A stretch of DNA of 9,413 bases from Bin80 sp022820435 (GTDB taxonomy: Bacteria > Bacteroidota > Rhodothermia > Rhodothermales > Bin80): positions 1-9,413 of the forward strand of contig JAJEFL010000188.1 in NCBI GenBank assembly GCA_022820435.1. The letters are read 5' to 3'. This document shows positions 1 to 6,091 of the stretch, one piece after another. Numbering within the stretch: the stretch's first letter is position 1; each line of letters opens with the position of its first letter. The notes beneath the pieces were generated by a model. It worked only from the letters and a program-made list of their open reading frames with translations, was not told where the DNA came from and ran no database searches. The translations under genes were made by a program, and so were the position numbers.

Positions 1-315
1 CATACCCGTATTAGTGAGATGCAAAAAGGCACGGATGGTAAGATTGATATTTTACGTATGGAAGTCGGCGACTTACGTGTGGAAGTCAGCGAGTTACGTG
101 TGGATGTCAGCGAGTTACGTAGTCATATCGACACCCAAATAGCTTCAGTTCGTGTGGAAATCAGTGAATTACGTGCCGACATGAGTACATTGGATGCGAA
201 GATCAGTGCCAGCGAGACTCGAGTCGTGCGTTGGGTAGTGGGAATAGCTATAGCTATGGGGATCTTTCAGGCATTATTTGATCACATACCTAGCCTAATA
301 TCAGGGCTTGTTTAA
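1..315 (+). CDS. Coiled-coil protein with C-terminal membrane anchor (5' end probably outside window)
   Basis: The frame is open to the window edge; the first in-window ATG is at 19 and gives 98 residues, but the codons before it (HTRISE) read like the same coil, so the gene probably starts upstream. Residues 10-66 counted from that ATG are a heptad coiled coil with units of the form LRVEVSE. The units are encoded by three near-identical 21-bp repeats at 52-72, 73-93 and 94-114. Residues 72-88 (WVVGIAIAMGIFQALF) form one hydrophobic segment near the C-terminus. Coil plus C-terminal anchor resembles the bacterial DUF1640/CCDC90-like layout, by architecture only. Function is unknown; it may oligomerise at a membrane. 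A gene of similar design lies at 8662-9075. I am fairly sure it is coding because of the protein-level heptads, unsure of its start, and have no basis for a specific role. Confidence 0.65.
   Translation, partial: HTRISEMQKGTDGKIDILRMEVGDLRVEVSELRVDVSELRSHIDTQIASVRVEISELRADMSTLDAKISASETRVVRWVVGIAIAMGIFQALFDHIPSLISGLV
52..114 (+). repeat. Three tandem 21-bp repeats (one coiled-coil heptad each)
   Basis: Units begin at 52, 73 and 94 and start TTACGT(A/G)TGGA; a partial fourth (TTACGT) starts at 115, and ATTACGTGCC recurs near 168. The 21-bp period equals seven codons, so copy-number changes keep frame and lengthen the coil by whole heptads. Confidence 0.75.
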
Positions 316-339
316 TCCTTCGTTGGGTTACGTATTCTC

Positions 340-356
340 GTAGCATCAAATGCTAC
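340..356. other. Perfect 7-bp inverted repeat with 3-nt loop
   Basis: GTAGCAT (340-346) and ATGCTAC (350-356) flank a CAA loop, 24 nt after the stop codon at 313-315. No T tract follows on either strand, so it is not a standard intrinsic terminator. It may stabilise the 3' end of the upstream transcript or be a leftover of the neighbouring transposon remnant. Confidence 0.4.
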
Positions 357-612
357 CATGCCCCTGAAGCGGCATTCTGAAGATCCTCCAATGGCTACCT
401 GAAAGGATTCGTTGCTCATCATTTCGATTCTTACTTCGGTGATACATCAGACGTACATGGAGAGAGAGGATTTCCATCGTATGGAAGGTAATCTCCACCG
501 TGGATAGACGCTTGTAGTCAGTTATCAATTCTTCCGGCTCCAGCCCCTCTTTCAGCTGGAACGGATTACAACATGCCGTCAAGCCGCTCTGCCTTCTCAA
601 TCGCCTCCGCAC
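346..612 (-). pseudogene. IS1634-type (IS4 superfamily) transposase remnant
   Basis: Minus-strand translation over about 424-561 reads LKEGLEPEELITDYKRLSTVE and continues to HVRLMYHRSKNR. I recognise this as the C-terminal part of IS1634-family DDE transposases, where the segment typically reads YKxLxxVExxFRxxKxxxLxVRPIxHRxxxR around the catalytic Glu. Intact members are several hundred residues long. Here only about 45 residues match; the flanks (MRRRLRRQSG before, NDEQRILSGS after) do not continue the family pattern, and the expected downstream HxxLCxLAYYVEWH block is absent. No terminal inverted repeats or target duplication can be identified. It is therefore a dead fragment showing past IS activity beside the ATPase operon. 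The family call is from memory of the motif. Confidence 0.55.
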
Positions 613-699
613 TGTGGGTATACGAAAAGTGTTATATGTAAATCAAAAAAATCGAATAACTGCACAGCAAGAAAATCTGCTTACCCCTCTTGGGTAGAT

Positions 700-1167
700 T
701 CAGTCCTGTAATATATCAATCAACCTATCTCCGCAATCTATAATTCGTACAGGTCTGGACTGACCCCAAAATGACACAAACTGCCGAATATTCTTTTTTT
801 GACCTTTCGAGAAACACCCAAGTACGGCAACTGGACGAAATCGACATTTAAGCTCTTCAGGAATATATTTTTCTGCTGCTTTTGCACCGGCCTGAAGTTG
901 CCCGACTATTTTTCCTTTCCAAGAGGATGATTTAAACTCCACTGGTGCCACACAGAATATCCCTTCAACATCGTCCACAAACACTAGATAATCACACCGA
1001 CGATCACTCTGCCCTAATGGTGATCCAGGAAGATCAAGGTCTATGAGTAAGTACGGTTTTGGTGTACCGCACAAGTTCACGGTACATTTTAAGTGCTCCG
1101 ACCGTTCCATTTTGTCAACAATGCATTCCCCACTAAACTCACTCCGAATCCTTTCAATCAGATGCAT
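700..1167 (-). CDS. Small PD-(D/E)XK nuclease-like protein, partner of the upstream ATPase
   Basis: From the ATG at 1167 the product has 155 residues. A TTG at 1182 would add five residues, but the ATG is preceded by GAGG at a spacing of 9 nt, so I prefer it. The start overlaps the end of the ATPase gene by 14 nt, which suggests translational coupling and a joint complex. The middle reads RRCDYLVF (Asp59), then after a turn APVEFKSS (Glu77-Phe-Lys79), then a helix starting GQLQAGAKAAEKY. A beta-strand Asp, a following strand with E-x-K and a Gln-bearing helix is the arrangement of the PD-(D/E)XK nuclease fold. There is no signal peptide or membrane segment, so it should be cytosolic. An effector role (DNA or RNA cleavage under ATPase control) is inferred. 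It could instead be an inactive fold relative or a Holliday-junction-resolvase-like binding protein. The gene is real with high probability; the fold call is moderate. Confidence 0.75.
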   Translation of the reverse strand: MHLIERIRSEFSGECIVDKMERSEHLKCTVNLCGTPKPYLLIDLDLPGSPLGQSDRRCDYLVFVDDVEGIFCVAPVEFKSSSWKGKIVGQLQAGAKAAEKYIPEELKCRFRPVAVLGCFSKGQKKNIRQFVSFWGQSRPVRIIDCGDRLIDILQD

Positions 1168-2710
1168 TTCGTGATTCCTCAATTCTACTGGCTATTTCAG
1201 CCCACCGGTTATGTTGATCAACGGCCACACGATCAAAACCAGAGGGATACAACCCTGTATCATCCGTCCTCAGTTTTTCAACAACAACTCCTTTAGATGT
1301 CTCTTGGAGCTTGAACAACCATGCACCAACATCACGCAGACGGAGACTGTTTTTCGTCTTGCTAGGTGTTACCTGATCAGATTCTTCAACTTGAGATTTC
1401 AGTACCATATTGGCCAGTTCGTCTAATATCCATTCACTGTGTGTCGTAACAATTACTTGAATACCAGAGCGCACGATCTCTGCCAAGTGACGAATAACCT
1501 CAACCTGCATTGCTGGATGCAAATGTGATTCTGGTTCTTCAATTATAAGTATATCGCCAGGGCTTACGATATGCCTGAGATATAGTACAATTGGTGCCAA
1601 CTCCGACACCATAGACGATGACCGCATGAGCGGCAGTTTTGTCTTCCAACCCTTTGGCTGGTAAACAAAATGCGGATAGTTTGCATCGGAAATGTCTACA
1701 TGAACTTGCCCCCTTAGAACGGTCTTTTCCATATGTAAAGCTAGCGTATCACCATTCGCTTTTCTTTTAGATTCGCGACTACTTGCCATCTGGATGAGTT
1801 GCTCCAAAAAGTCAGCTAGAACACCCGACAAAGTAGGCACATCAATCGCAGGTCGTAGCCCAGCTCTAGCCGCACGCTGGATCAATGCACTAACAACAAC
1901 TTGGTGGCTGTGCATGACACCAGTACGATCCGCAGGCAAATAGTAGGCATTCCGCCTAACTGAATTAGCCAGAGCATCCTGTGTTAAACCAACCAACGTC
2001 GCCAGAAAGCGTGAATAGGGTACATCGGATTTGCCGAATAGAGATCTCTCATAAGGCATCACTAATCTGCGGAGTCTCGAAATGTCCACCAATGATGGAA
2101 CTAAACTGGAAAAAGGTGTCTTAAGATCTATTATTTTGCCAGTTACCTTAAAATCGTCGTCACGGCGGATTCCGAGCCGATATTGGATACCGGGGCGTTC
2201 ATCTTGCTGGTGAAGATCTATAATTATGTCGGCCGTTTTTGCACTGGGTTTTCTGATTAATTCACTGACATTTTCGGCTCCAAAACACCGGAGAATTTCT
2301 TCCTCTATAGGTATTGCCATATCCTTGGCATCTTCAATGATGGAACAAATCTCACCCTCAACCCGCTCTGACAATAAAGGCAACTCACTTCCTTTTTCTA
2401 CACCTGCAATCCATGCGTCTAGATCTTTCTTGATCTCTGAACCAGAGACTTTTTCGTCTATGAGTCCTGATGACCTGTATCTCCAAAGCCTCCCGTACGA
2501 GAACTTATCTGGACTCCCCGAGAAATAACGGTGCAACGCATAGATCAGCGTTGCTAGGTATGATTTTCCGGTGTTGCTTGGACCGACAAAAACCGTCAGC
2601 GGCCGCAATTGAATGTTCCCTTCTTTGATCGGACCAAAGTTCCTCACCCTCACACGATAATCGTACCTGTGCTGAATCTGCTTGTTTGATCTACTAGTCT
2701 TCGCTGGCAT
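1154..2710 (-). CDS. AAA/ABC-type ATPase (SMC/OLD-like nucleotide-binding domain, no TOPRIM)
   Basis: 518 residues from the ATG at 2710. An N-terminal strand (YRVRVRNFGPIKEGNI) leads to a Walker A motif GPSNTGKS at residues 43-50. A signature-like SSSMVSELAPI lies at 364-374, Walker B ILIIEEPESHLHP at 387-399 with tandem Glu391-Glu392, and an H-loop VTTHSE with His424. This order, with a long helical insertion (about 60-350) between the two halves of the ATP site, is that of the AAA_15/AAA_21 group related to OLD and SMC ATPases. The last 90 residues carry no TOPRIM-type DxD; the end (TDDTGLYPSGFDRV) faintly recalls the DUF3696-like tails of such ATPases. ATPases of this class act as sensors or motors in defence systems such as Septu and Gabija, with a nuclease encoded next door; the next gene has nuclease-like motifs. 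The specific role is inferred. Confidence 0.9.
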   Translation of the reverse strand: MPAKTSRSNKQIQHRYDYRVRVRNFGPIKEGNIQLRPLTVFVGPSNTGKSYLATLIYALHRYFSGSPDKFSYGRLWRYRSSGLIDEKVSGSEIKKDLDAWIAGVEKGSELPLLSERVEGEICSIIEDAKDMAIPIEEEILRCFGAENVSELIRKPSAKTADIIIDLHQQDERPGIQYRLGIRRDDDFKVTGKIIDLKTPFSSLVPSLVDISRLRRLVMPYERSLFGKSDVPYSRFLATLVGLTQDALANSVRRNAYYLPADRTGVMHSHQVVVSALIQRAARAGLRPAIDVPTLSGVLADFLEQLIQMASSRESKRKANGDTLALHMEKTVLRGQVHVDISDANYPHFVYQPKGWKTKLPLMRSSSMVSELAPIVLYLRHIVSPGDILIIEEPESHLHPAMQVEVIRHLAEIVRSGIQVIVTTHSEWILDELANMVLKSQVEESDQVTPSKTKNSLRLRDVGAWLFKLQETSKGVVVEKLRTDDTGLYPSGFDRVAVDQHNRWAEIASRIEESRNASD

Positions 2711-2736
2711 TTGTACCTGAACTTAGCATGGAGGAT

Positions 2737-2765
2737 GTTATAACATAGGGTATTGTACGATTAAA
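2737..2765 (-). promoter_or_regulatory. Sigma70-like promoter candidate for the ATPase operon
   Basis: On the minus strand TTTAAT (plus 2760-2765) and TATAAC (plus 2737-2742) are separated by exactly 17 bp, giving a predicted start near 2730 and a leader of about 20 nt. The -10 matches the consensus 5 of 6 and lies inside the palindrome GTTATAAC (2737-2744); the -35 is weak. If the organism uses Bacteroidota-type sigma factors this box may not apply. Confidence 0.35.
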
Positions 2766-2775
2766 CTGTTGTACG
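2753..2775. promoter_or_regulatory. Direct repeat TTGTACG x2, 16 bp apart (possible operator)
   Basis: TTGTACG occurs at 2753-2759 and 2769-2775, and TTGTAC again at 2711-2716 immediately before the ATPase start codon. The first copy falls in the spacer and the second abuts the -35 side of the promoter candidate. The 16-bp period is about one and a half helical turns. Binding by a regulator is inference. Confidence 0.3.
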
Positions 2776-2959
2776 GTTCCCGATGCTTGGTTGCGATTGT
2801 AGCGGAATTGATAGAATTTTGACGAAACCTTTCTGGCATCTTCAAAAAGCAGAACTTTTTTGGACGGACACATAAAAACCGAGATGATCTCTGCCCACAG
2901 TCGCATTCCTGAAAACCTGTCTGTTCCAATCAAATCTGCGGGGAGTGGCTAGTTTACAG

Positions 2960-2967
2960 TATATTTG
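2960..2967 (+). promoter_or_regulatory. TATATTTG: Bacteroidota-type -7 element candidate for the kinase gene
   Basis: TATATTTG matches TAnnTTTG exactly and lies 22 nt before the kinase ATG. No clear -33 TTTG/TTG box is visible at the expected distance, so the call is weak. No Shine-Dalgarno sequence precedes the ATG. Confidence 0.28.
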
Positions 2968-2989
2968 GGATTCCTAATACAGTGCAAGT

Positions 2990-5002
2990 ATGCTACAGCA
3001 GGGAGACGTTCTCAATCGGTATGAAATCCACTCCGTGATCGGTCAGGGAGGATTTGGGGTTGTATACAAAGGAGAGCACCGAGAATTGGGGATTGAGGTT
3101 GCAATCAAGGAGTACTTCCCCTCCGAATTATGTGTCCGGCAGGATGGAACGGTTCAGCCGACCAGAGGGGAATTTCAGGTGCCATTCGAGGAGGGCCTGG
3201 AGCGTTTTCTCAAAGAGGCAAAGCAGTTGGAGAAATTCCGGGACTGCCCAAATATCGTGACCTGCCGGGATTTATTTCGGGCCAACGGCACGGCCTACAC
3301 GGTCATGGAGTATGTGCAGGGATTGCCACTCTCCACACTCCTGGAACGGCGTGAATCCCGCAGAGAACCCTTAACGGAGCAGGAACTGTTGGATTTAATT
3401 CTGCCTCTATTGTCTGGACTGCAAACCGTGCATGACGCAGGAGTCTGTCATCGGGATATTAAGCCTTCCAATATTTTAGTCCGCCGAGATGACAGCAGCC
3501 CGATTTTGATTGATTTTGGGGCAGCGAAGCAGGAGATCAGCAGGCACACCAAATCACTGGCTCCCTACACGGATGGCTATGCTGCGATGGAGCAGGTCGG
3601 TGACGGGAAAATCGGCCCCTGGACCGACATATATGGATTGGGCGCAGTGATGTGGAGAGTCGTCGCCGGCGGGAACCCTCCGTTTTCGCCGCTAAATCCA
3701 ACAACCGTCCAGAAACGAGCCTATGCGATGGTGCAGGGGCGATCCGATCCCCTGCCCACGGCGGCAGATGTTGGTCAAGGGCGGTTTTCAGTCGAAATAC
3801 TTCAAGCAATAGATCACTGTCTCGTCATTAATGAGAATAAGCGAACCCAAAGTTGTACAGAGTTTTTAGGTGAGTTGGAACCGTCGGTGGGGAATGCCGA
3901 AGGAGAAAGAAGTCAACCCAATTCATTGGGAAATAAGGAAAACCTTCTGCCCGGGCCCTCAGTTGAATCAATTAGGGGTGAAGTCCTCAAGGTTGATTCT
4001 GCAAAGAAGTCCAACGGATGTATGCTTACAATCCTTGCGGTGTTTGGCATAATTATTTTATTGTTGGTGGCCATTAACTTTCAGTTGGGTGACCCGAATC
4101 CTGATTTGGATCAACCATCTCTCATAACGCAAGAAGAGCACCGCCTCACTGGACATACAGGCGGGGTTCCCTCTGTGACTTTCTCGCCAGACGGCTCTCA
4201 GTTGGTGTCTGCATCAGTAGACGAAACCATCCGACTATGGGATGTGGATATCGGCGTAGAAACGCACCGCCTTATTGGACACGAGGACGATGTTTGGGAT
4301 GTGGCTTTCTCACCAGACGGCTCTCAGTTGGCCTCTGCATCAGACGACAAAACCATCCGACTGTGGGATGTGGATACCGGCGTAGAAATTCGCCGCCTCA
4401 TTGGACACGAGGACGGTGTTTGGGATGTGGCTTTCTCACCAAATGGCTCTCAGTTGGCCTCTGCATCAGAAGACGAAACCATCCGACTGTGGGATGTGGA
4501 TACCGGCATACAAACCCACCGCCTCACTGGACATACAAGCTGGACTATTTCTGTGACTTTCTTGCCAGATGGTTCGCAGTTGGCCTCTGCATCAGTAGAC
4601 CAAACCATCCGACTGTGGGATGTGGATACCGGCGTAGAACTTCACCGCTTCACTGGACATATAGGTTGGGGTAGTTCTGGGGCTTTCTCACCAGATGGCT
4701 CTCAGTTGGCCTCTGGATCAGAAGATGGAATAATTCGGCTGTGGGATATGGATACCGGCGTAGAACTTCACCGCTTCACTGGACATACAGGTTGGGTTAG
4801 TTCTGTGGCTTTCTCACCAAATGGCTCTCAGTTGGCCTCTGCATCAGAAGATGGAATCATTCGGCTGTGGGATATGGATACCGGCGTAGAACTTCACCGC
4901 TTCACTGGACATACAGGTTGGGTTAGTTCTGTGGCTTTCTCACCAGATGGAAAACGAATTGCTTTTGCAGCAGCAGATAGTACCATCAGAATATGGAAAT
5001 AA
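2990..5002 (+). CDS. Transmembrane Ser/Thr protein kinase with C-terminal seven-bladed WD40 propeller
   Basis: 670 residues. The N-terminal kinase domain (about 11-295) has the glycine loop GQGGFG (18-23), VAIK with Lys40, a candidate helix-C Glu76, catalytic loop HRDIKPSN (Asp156, Asn161), DFG (175-177), GYAAMEQ (196-202) in place of the usual APE, and WTDIYGLG (Asp213). All key catalytic residues are present, so it should be active; the KEYFP after Lys40 marks a common bacterial subgroup. A polar linker leads to one membrane helix at about 345-363, then WD40 repeats from residue 384 to the end: seven units of 42 residues (the last ends at the WK of its final strand), which can close a propeller. 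The topology suggests a cytoplasmic kinase and an extracytoplasmic propeller sensing a ligand or partner; this is inferred. Start: first ATG before the kinase fold, without a Shine-Dalgarno sequence. Substrates are unknown. It diverges from the ATPase operon. Confidence 0.95.
   Translation: MLQQGDVLNRYEIHSVIGQGGFGVVYKGEHRELGIEVAIKEYFPSELCVRQDGTVQPTRGEFQVPFEEGLERFLKEAKQLEKFRDCPNIVTCRDLFRANGTAYTVMEYVQGLPLSTLLERRESRREPLTEQELLDLILPLLSGLQTVHDAGVCHRDIKPSNILVRRDDSSPILIDFGAAKQEISRHTKSLAPYTDGYAAMEQVGDGKIGPWTDIYGLGAVMWRVVAGGNPPFSPLNPTTVQKRAYAMVQGRSDPLPTAADVGQGRFSVEILQAIDHCLVINENKRTQSCTEFLGELEPSVGNAEGERSQPNSLGNKENLLPGPSVESIRGEVLKVDSAKKSNGCMLTILAVFGIIILLLVAINFQLGDPNPDLDQPSLITQEEHRLTGHTGGVPSVTFSPDGSQLVSASVDETIRLWDVDIGVETHRLIGHEDDVWDVAFSPDGSQLASASDDKTIRLWDVDTGVEIRRLIGHEDGVWDVAFSPNGSQLASASEDETIRLWDVDTGIQTHRLTGHTSWTISVTFLPDGSQLASASVDQTIRLWDVDTGVELHRFTGHIGWGSSGAFSPDGSQLASGSEDGIIRLWDMDTGVELHRFTGHTGWVSSVAFSPNGSQLASASEDGIIRLWDMDTGVELHRFTGHTGWVSSVAFSPDGKRIAFAAADSTIRIWK
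4139..4999 (+). repeat. Seven tandem 126-bp WD40-encoding repeats
   Basis: Units start at 4139, 4265, 4391, 4517, 4643, 4769 and 4895, exactly 126 bp apart; the last is shortened by the gene end. Units 5 and 6 differ at only about 6 of 126 positions, and the first ~58 nt of units 6 and 7 are identical, so they arose by recent duplication or gene conversion. Unit 5 has two Val-to-Gly changes (GWGSSGAF for GWVSSVAF) at positions conserved in its neighbours. Confidence 0.95.
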
Positions 5003-5282
5003 AGCGACTCGAGAATCTCCTACCCCCTGCCGCCAACGCCGTCCCCTATTATCTGCGCACATCCACTGCTCAACTCCAACTCACAGCGAAATCCCATCTA
5101 TCTGCCATGGTATCTGACGTATAGATTCTCGACTGTAGATTCTGAGTGATGCAATCCTAAAATTTTGAATTACATACTTTTAGAATTTATCCGCAAGTTG
5201 TCCAGCACATCAAGCCTGCAACATCCCCGCAGCAGCAATTTTTCTTCCATTGAATTGCGTGTACGGGCCTCTATGCGTGTAA

Positions 5283-5315
5283 TTGAGGCGTAAGCAGCAC
5301 GAAAATGTAACTTTG
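5283..5315 (+). promoter_or_regulatory. Bacteroidota-type promoter candidate (TTG, N22, TAACTTTG)
   Basis: TAACTTTG at 5308-5315 matches TAnnTTTG exactly, with a TTG at 5283-5285 upstream. The predicted start is about 5322, just before a palindrome and the small gene. An 8-bp degenerate match can occur by chance. Confidence 0.35.
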
Positions 5316-5328
5316 GCCCGGTTTTTGC

Positions 5329-5340
5329 CGTAACGTTACG
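5329..5340. promoter_or_regulatory. Perfect 12-bp palindrome CGTAACGTTACG (possible operator)
   Basis: The palindrome lies just downstream of the predicted transcription start and 9 nt before the first ATG of the small gene. Its position suits a dimeric repressor site, but no regulator gene can be tied to it. Confidence 0.35.
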
Positions 5341-5349
5341 AAGCAGAGT

Positions 5350-5628
5350 TTGAAGCACTTGAACCCCGCTCAGTTTAGATGCGCTGCAAAACAAAAAAAC
5401 GAAACAATGAAACATACCAACCCACTTGGAAGGCTGTTCGCACGGTATCTGGCCGGCCAGATTGAAGAATCTGTATGGAAGCGTTTTCTCTCAACGCTGG
5501 AATCATTTGAATCTAATCCATCAGAGCGTTCGGCCCTGATTGCGTTCTTTGACGATGTCCTCGTCGGCAGTGGAGACCGCACAAGCCTGCAGCTTAACCG
5601 CTTACTTGCAGAAGCGGTTAAAGCCTAG
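5350..5628 (+). CDS. Small helical protein of unknown function
   Basis: 92 residues from the ATG at 5350, or 73 from the ATG at 5407. Neither start has a clear Shine-Dalgarno sequence. The second is attractive because the compact part begins there (MKHTNPLGRLFARYLAG), whereas residues 2-19 look like polar filler; both starts begin MKHxNP. The core is amphipathic alpha helix with an acidic patch (IAFFDDVLVGSGD) and no membrane segment, signal or cysteine motif. I do not recognise a family. It is flanked by a promoter/palindrome upstream and a good terminator downstream, which makes it a self-contained unit upstream of hisE. A small regulatory or partner protein is possible, but no function is claimed. 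The composition is coding-like; the competing minus-strand frame at 5170-5415 is less convincing. Confidence 0.6.
   Translation: MKHLNPAQFRCAAKQKNETMKHTNPLGRLFARYLAGQIEESVWKRFLSTLESFESNPSERSALIAFFDDVLVGSGDRTSLQLNRLLAEAVKA
5594..5621 (+). repeat. 10-bp perfect inverted repeat inside the end of the small gene
   Basis: TTAACCGCTT (5594-5603) and AAGCGGTTAA (5612-5621) flank an 8-nt loop and encode part of LNRLLAEAVKA just before the stop. No T tract follows. It may be an mRNA-stabilising hairpin or a protein-binding site. Confidence 0.45.
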
Positions 5629-5679
5629 CGTCTGTTGACGATTTAAAGATCATTCAGAGGATCCGTGTTGGATTCCCGT

Positions 5680-5711
5680 GAGGCCAGTATCTCATGATCT
5701 GGCCTTTTCTT
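5680..5711 (+). terminator. Intrinsic terminator after the small gene
   Basis: AGGCCAG (5681-5687) pairs with CTGGCCT (5699-5705) across an 11-nt loop; a G-U pair extends the stem outward, and TTTTCTTT follows at once. It lies about 50 nt past the stop of the small gene and separates it from the his operon. Confidence 0.8.
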
Positions 5712-5738
5712 TATATATTTCCCGGGAATTGCACGATC

Positions 5739-5764
5739 CTGTACGTTCGGTTAACCCCGTACAG
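5739..5764. promoter_or_regulatory. Nested dyad CTGTACG...GGTTAACC...CGTACAG in the his leader
   Basis: CTGTACG (5739-5745) and CGTACAG (5758-5764) form a perfect 7-bp inverted repeat whose 12-nt loop contains the palindrome GGTTAACC (5749-5756). A second dyad, TCGAAT (5789-5794) / ATTCGA (5804-5809), lies between it and hisE. They could be operators or leader-RNA hairpins for the his operon. No run of His codons or T-box sequence is visible. Confidence 0.35.
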
Positions 5765-5827
5765 ACACACATAAACGTTTTGCAGGCCTCGAATCCTTAG
5801 ATAATTCGACCCAATCAGCACCGAAAT

Positions 5828-6091
5828 ATGAAACGATTTGAAGATCTTTTTCAGGAGTTAAAGGATAAGTTAGACCGGCAGGACCCGGATTCCGGCACCG
5901 TACGGGCAGTCCAGGCAGGCTCCCATGAGATTGGAAAAAAAATTCTGGAAGAGGCTGGCGAAGTCTGGATGGCCGCCAACCACGAAACCCCGGAACGCAC
6001 CGCAGAAGAAATCTCGCAACTGATCTATCATATTCAGGTCATGATGATCGCCCGTGACCTGTCTCTGGAAGATATTTATCGCCACCTCTAA
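5828..6091 (+). CDS. hisE: Phosphoribosyl-ATP diphosphatase HisE
   Basis: 87 residues, the usual length for stand-alone HisE. It hydrolyses phosphoribosyl-ATP to phosphoribosyl-AMP and diphosphate, the second step of histidine synthesis, in the cytosol. The all-alpha MazG-like fold is recognisable from SGTVRAV (22-28), GKKILEEAGEVWMA (36-49, metal-binding Glu41, Glu42 and Glu45) and EEISQLIYHIQVMM (60-73), ending in LEDIYRHL. In many HisE proteins the last block reads EAADLLYHL with an Asp at the site that is Gln64 here; the SQLIYH version is the one I associate with actinobacterial HisE. The ATG at 5828 is the only start that fits the family N-terminus, and no Shine-Dalgarno sequence precedes it. 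Its stop directly abuts the hisG start, so the two are co-transcribed. Confidence 0.95.
   Translation: MKRFEDLFQELKDKLDRQDPDSGTVRAVQAGSHEIGKKILEEAGEVWMAANHETPERTAEEISQLIYHIQVMMIARDLSLEDIYRHL

Larger units (their letters stand above)
5003..5349. other. 347 bp without a recognisable gene
   Basis: No convincing ORF or RNA gene. CGAGAATCT (5010-5018) recurs inverted as AGATTCTCG (5124-5132), and TAGATTCT is directly repeated near 5122 and 5137. An AT-rich stretch (about 5157-5190) contains CTAAAA and TTTTAG arms around a 15-nt loop, too weak to call a terminator. A minus-strand open frame here (5170-5415) resembles no family I know and overlaps the next gene. The promoter and palindrome listed separately lie at the right end. 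Confidence 0.5.

Noticed and set aside
640..699. Hairpin TACCC/GGGTA with nearby T-rich stretch as terminator of the ATPase operon
   Set aside because: The stem is only 5 bp and the T run is not adjacent, so it does not meet the usual intrinsic-terminator pattern.
1154..2710. Classification as a full OLD nuclease or as Septu PtuA
   Set aside because: No TOPRIM motifs are visible after the H-loop, and the partner lacks an HNH pattern.
2694..2933. Minus-strand open frame upstream of the ATPase gene
   Set aside because: It overlaps the ATPase start, shows no motif or domain-like pattern, and occupies the divergent promoter region.
3537..3809. Minus-strand open frame inside the kinase gene
   Set aside because: It lies opposite conserved kinase motifs; a shadow of the real gene.
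4237..4674. Plus-strand 145-codon frame with regular repeats inside the WD40 region
   Set aside because: Its periodicity comes entirely from the 126-bp repeats read out of frame; the WD40 frame is clearly the coding one.
5170..5415. Minus-strand frame overlapping the small gene
   Set aside because: No recognisable family; the opposite-strand gene has promoter, terminator and coherent helices.
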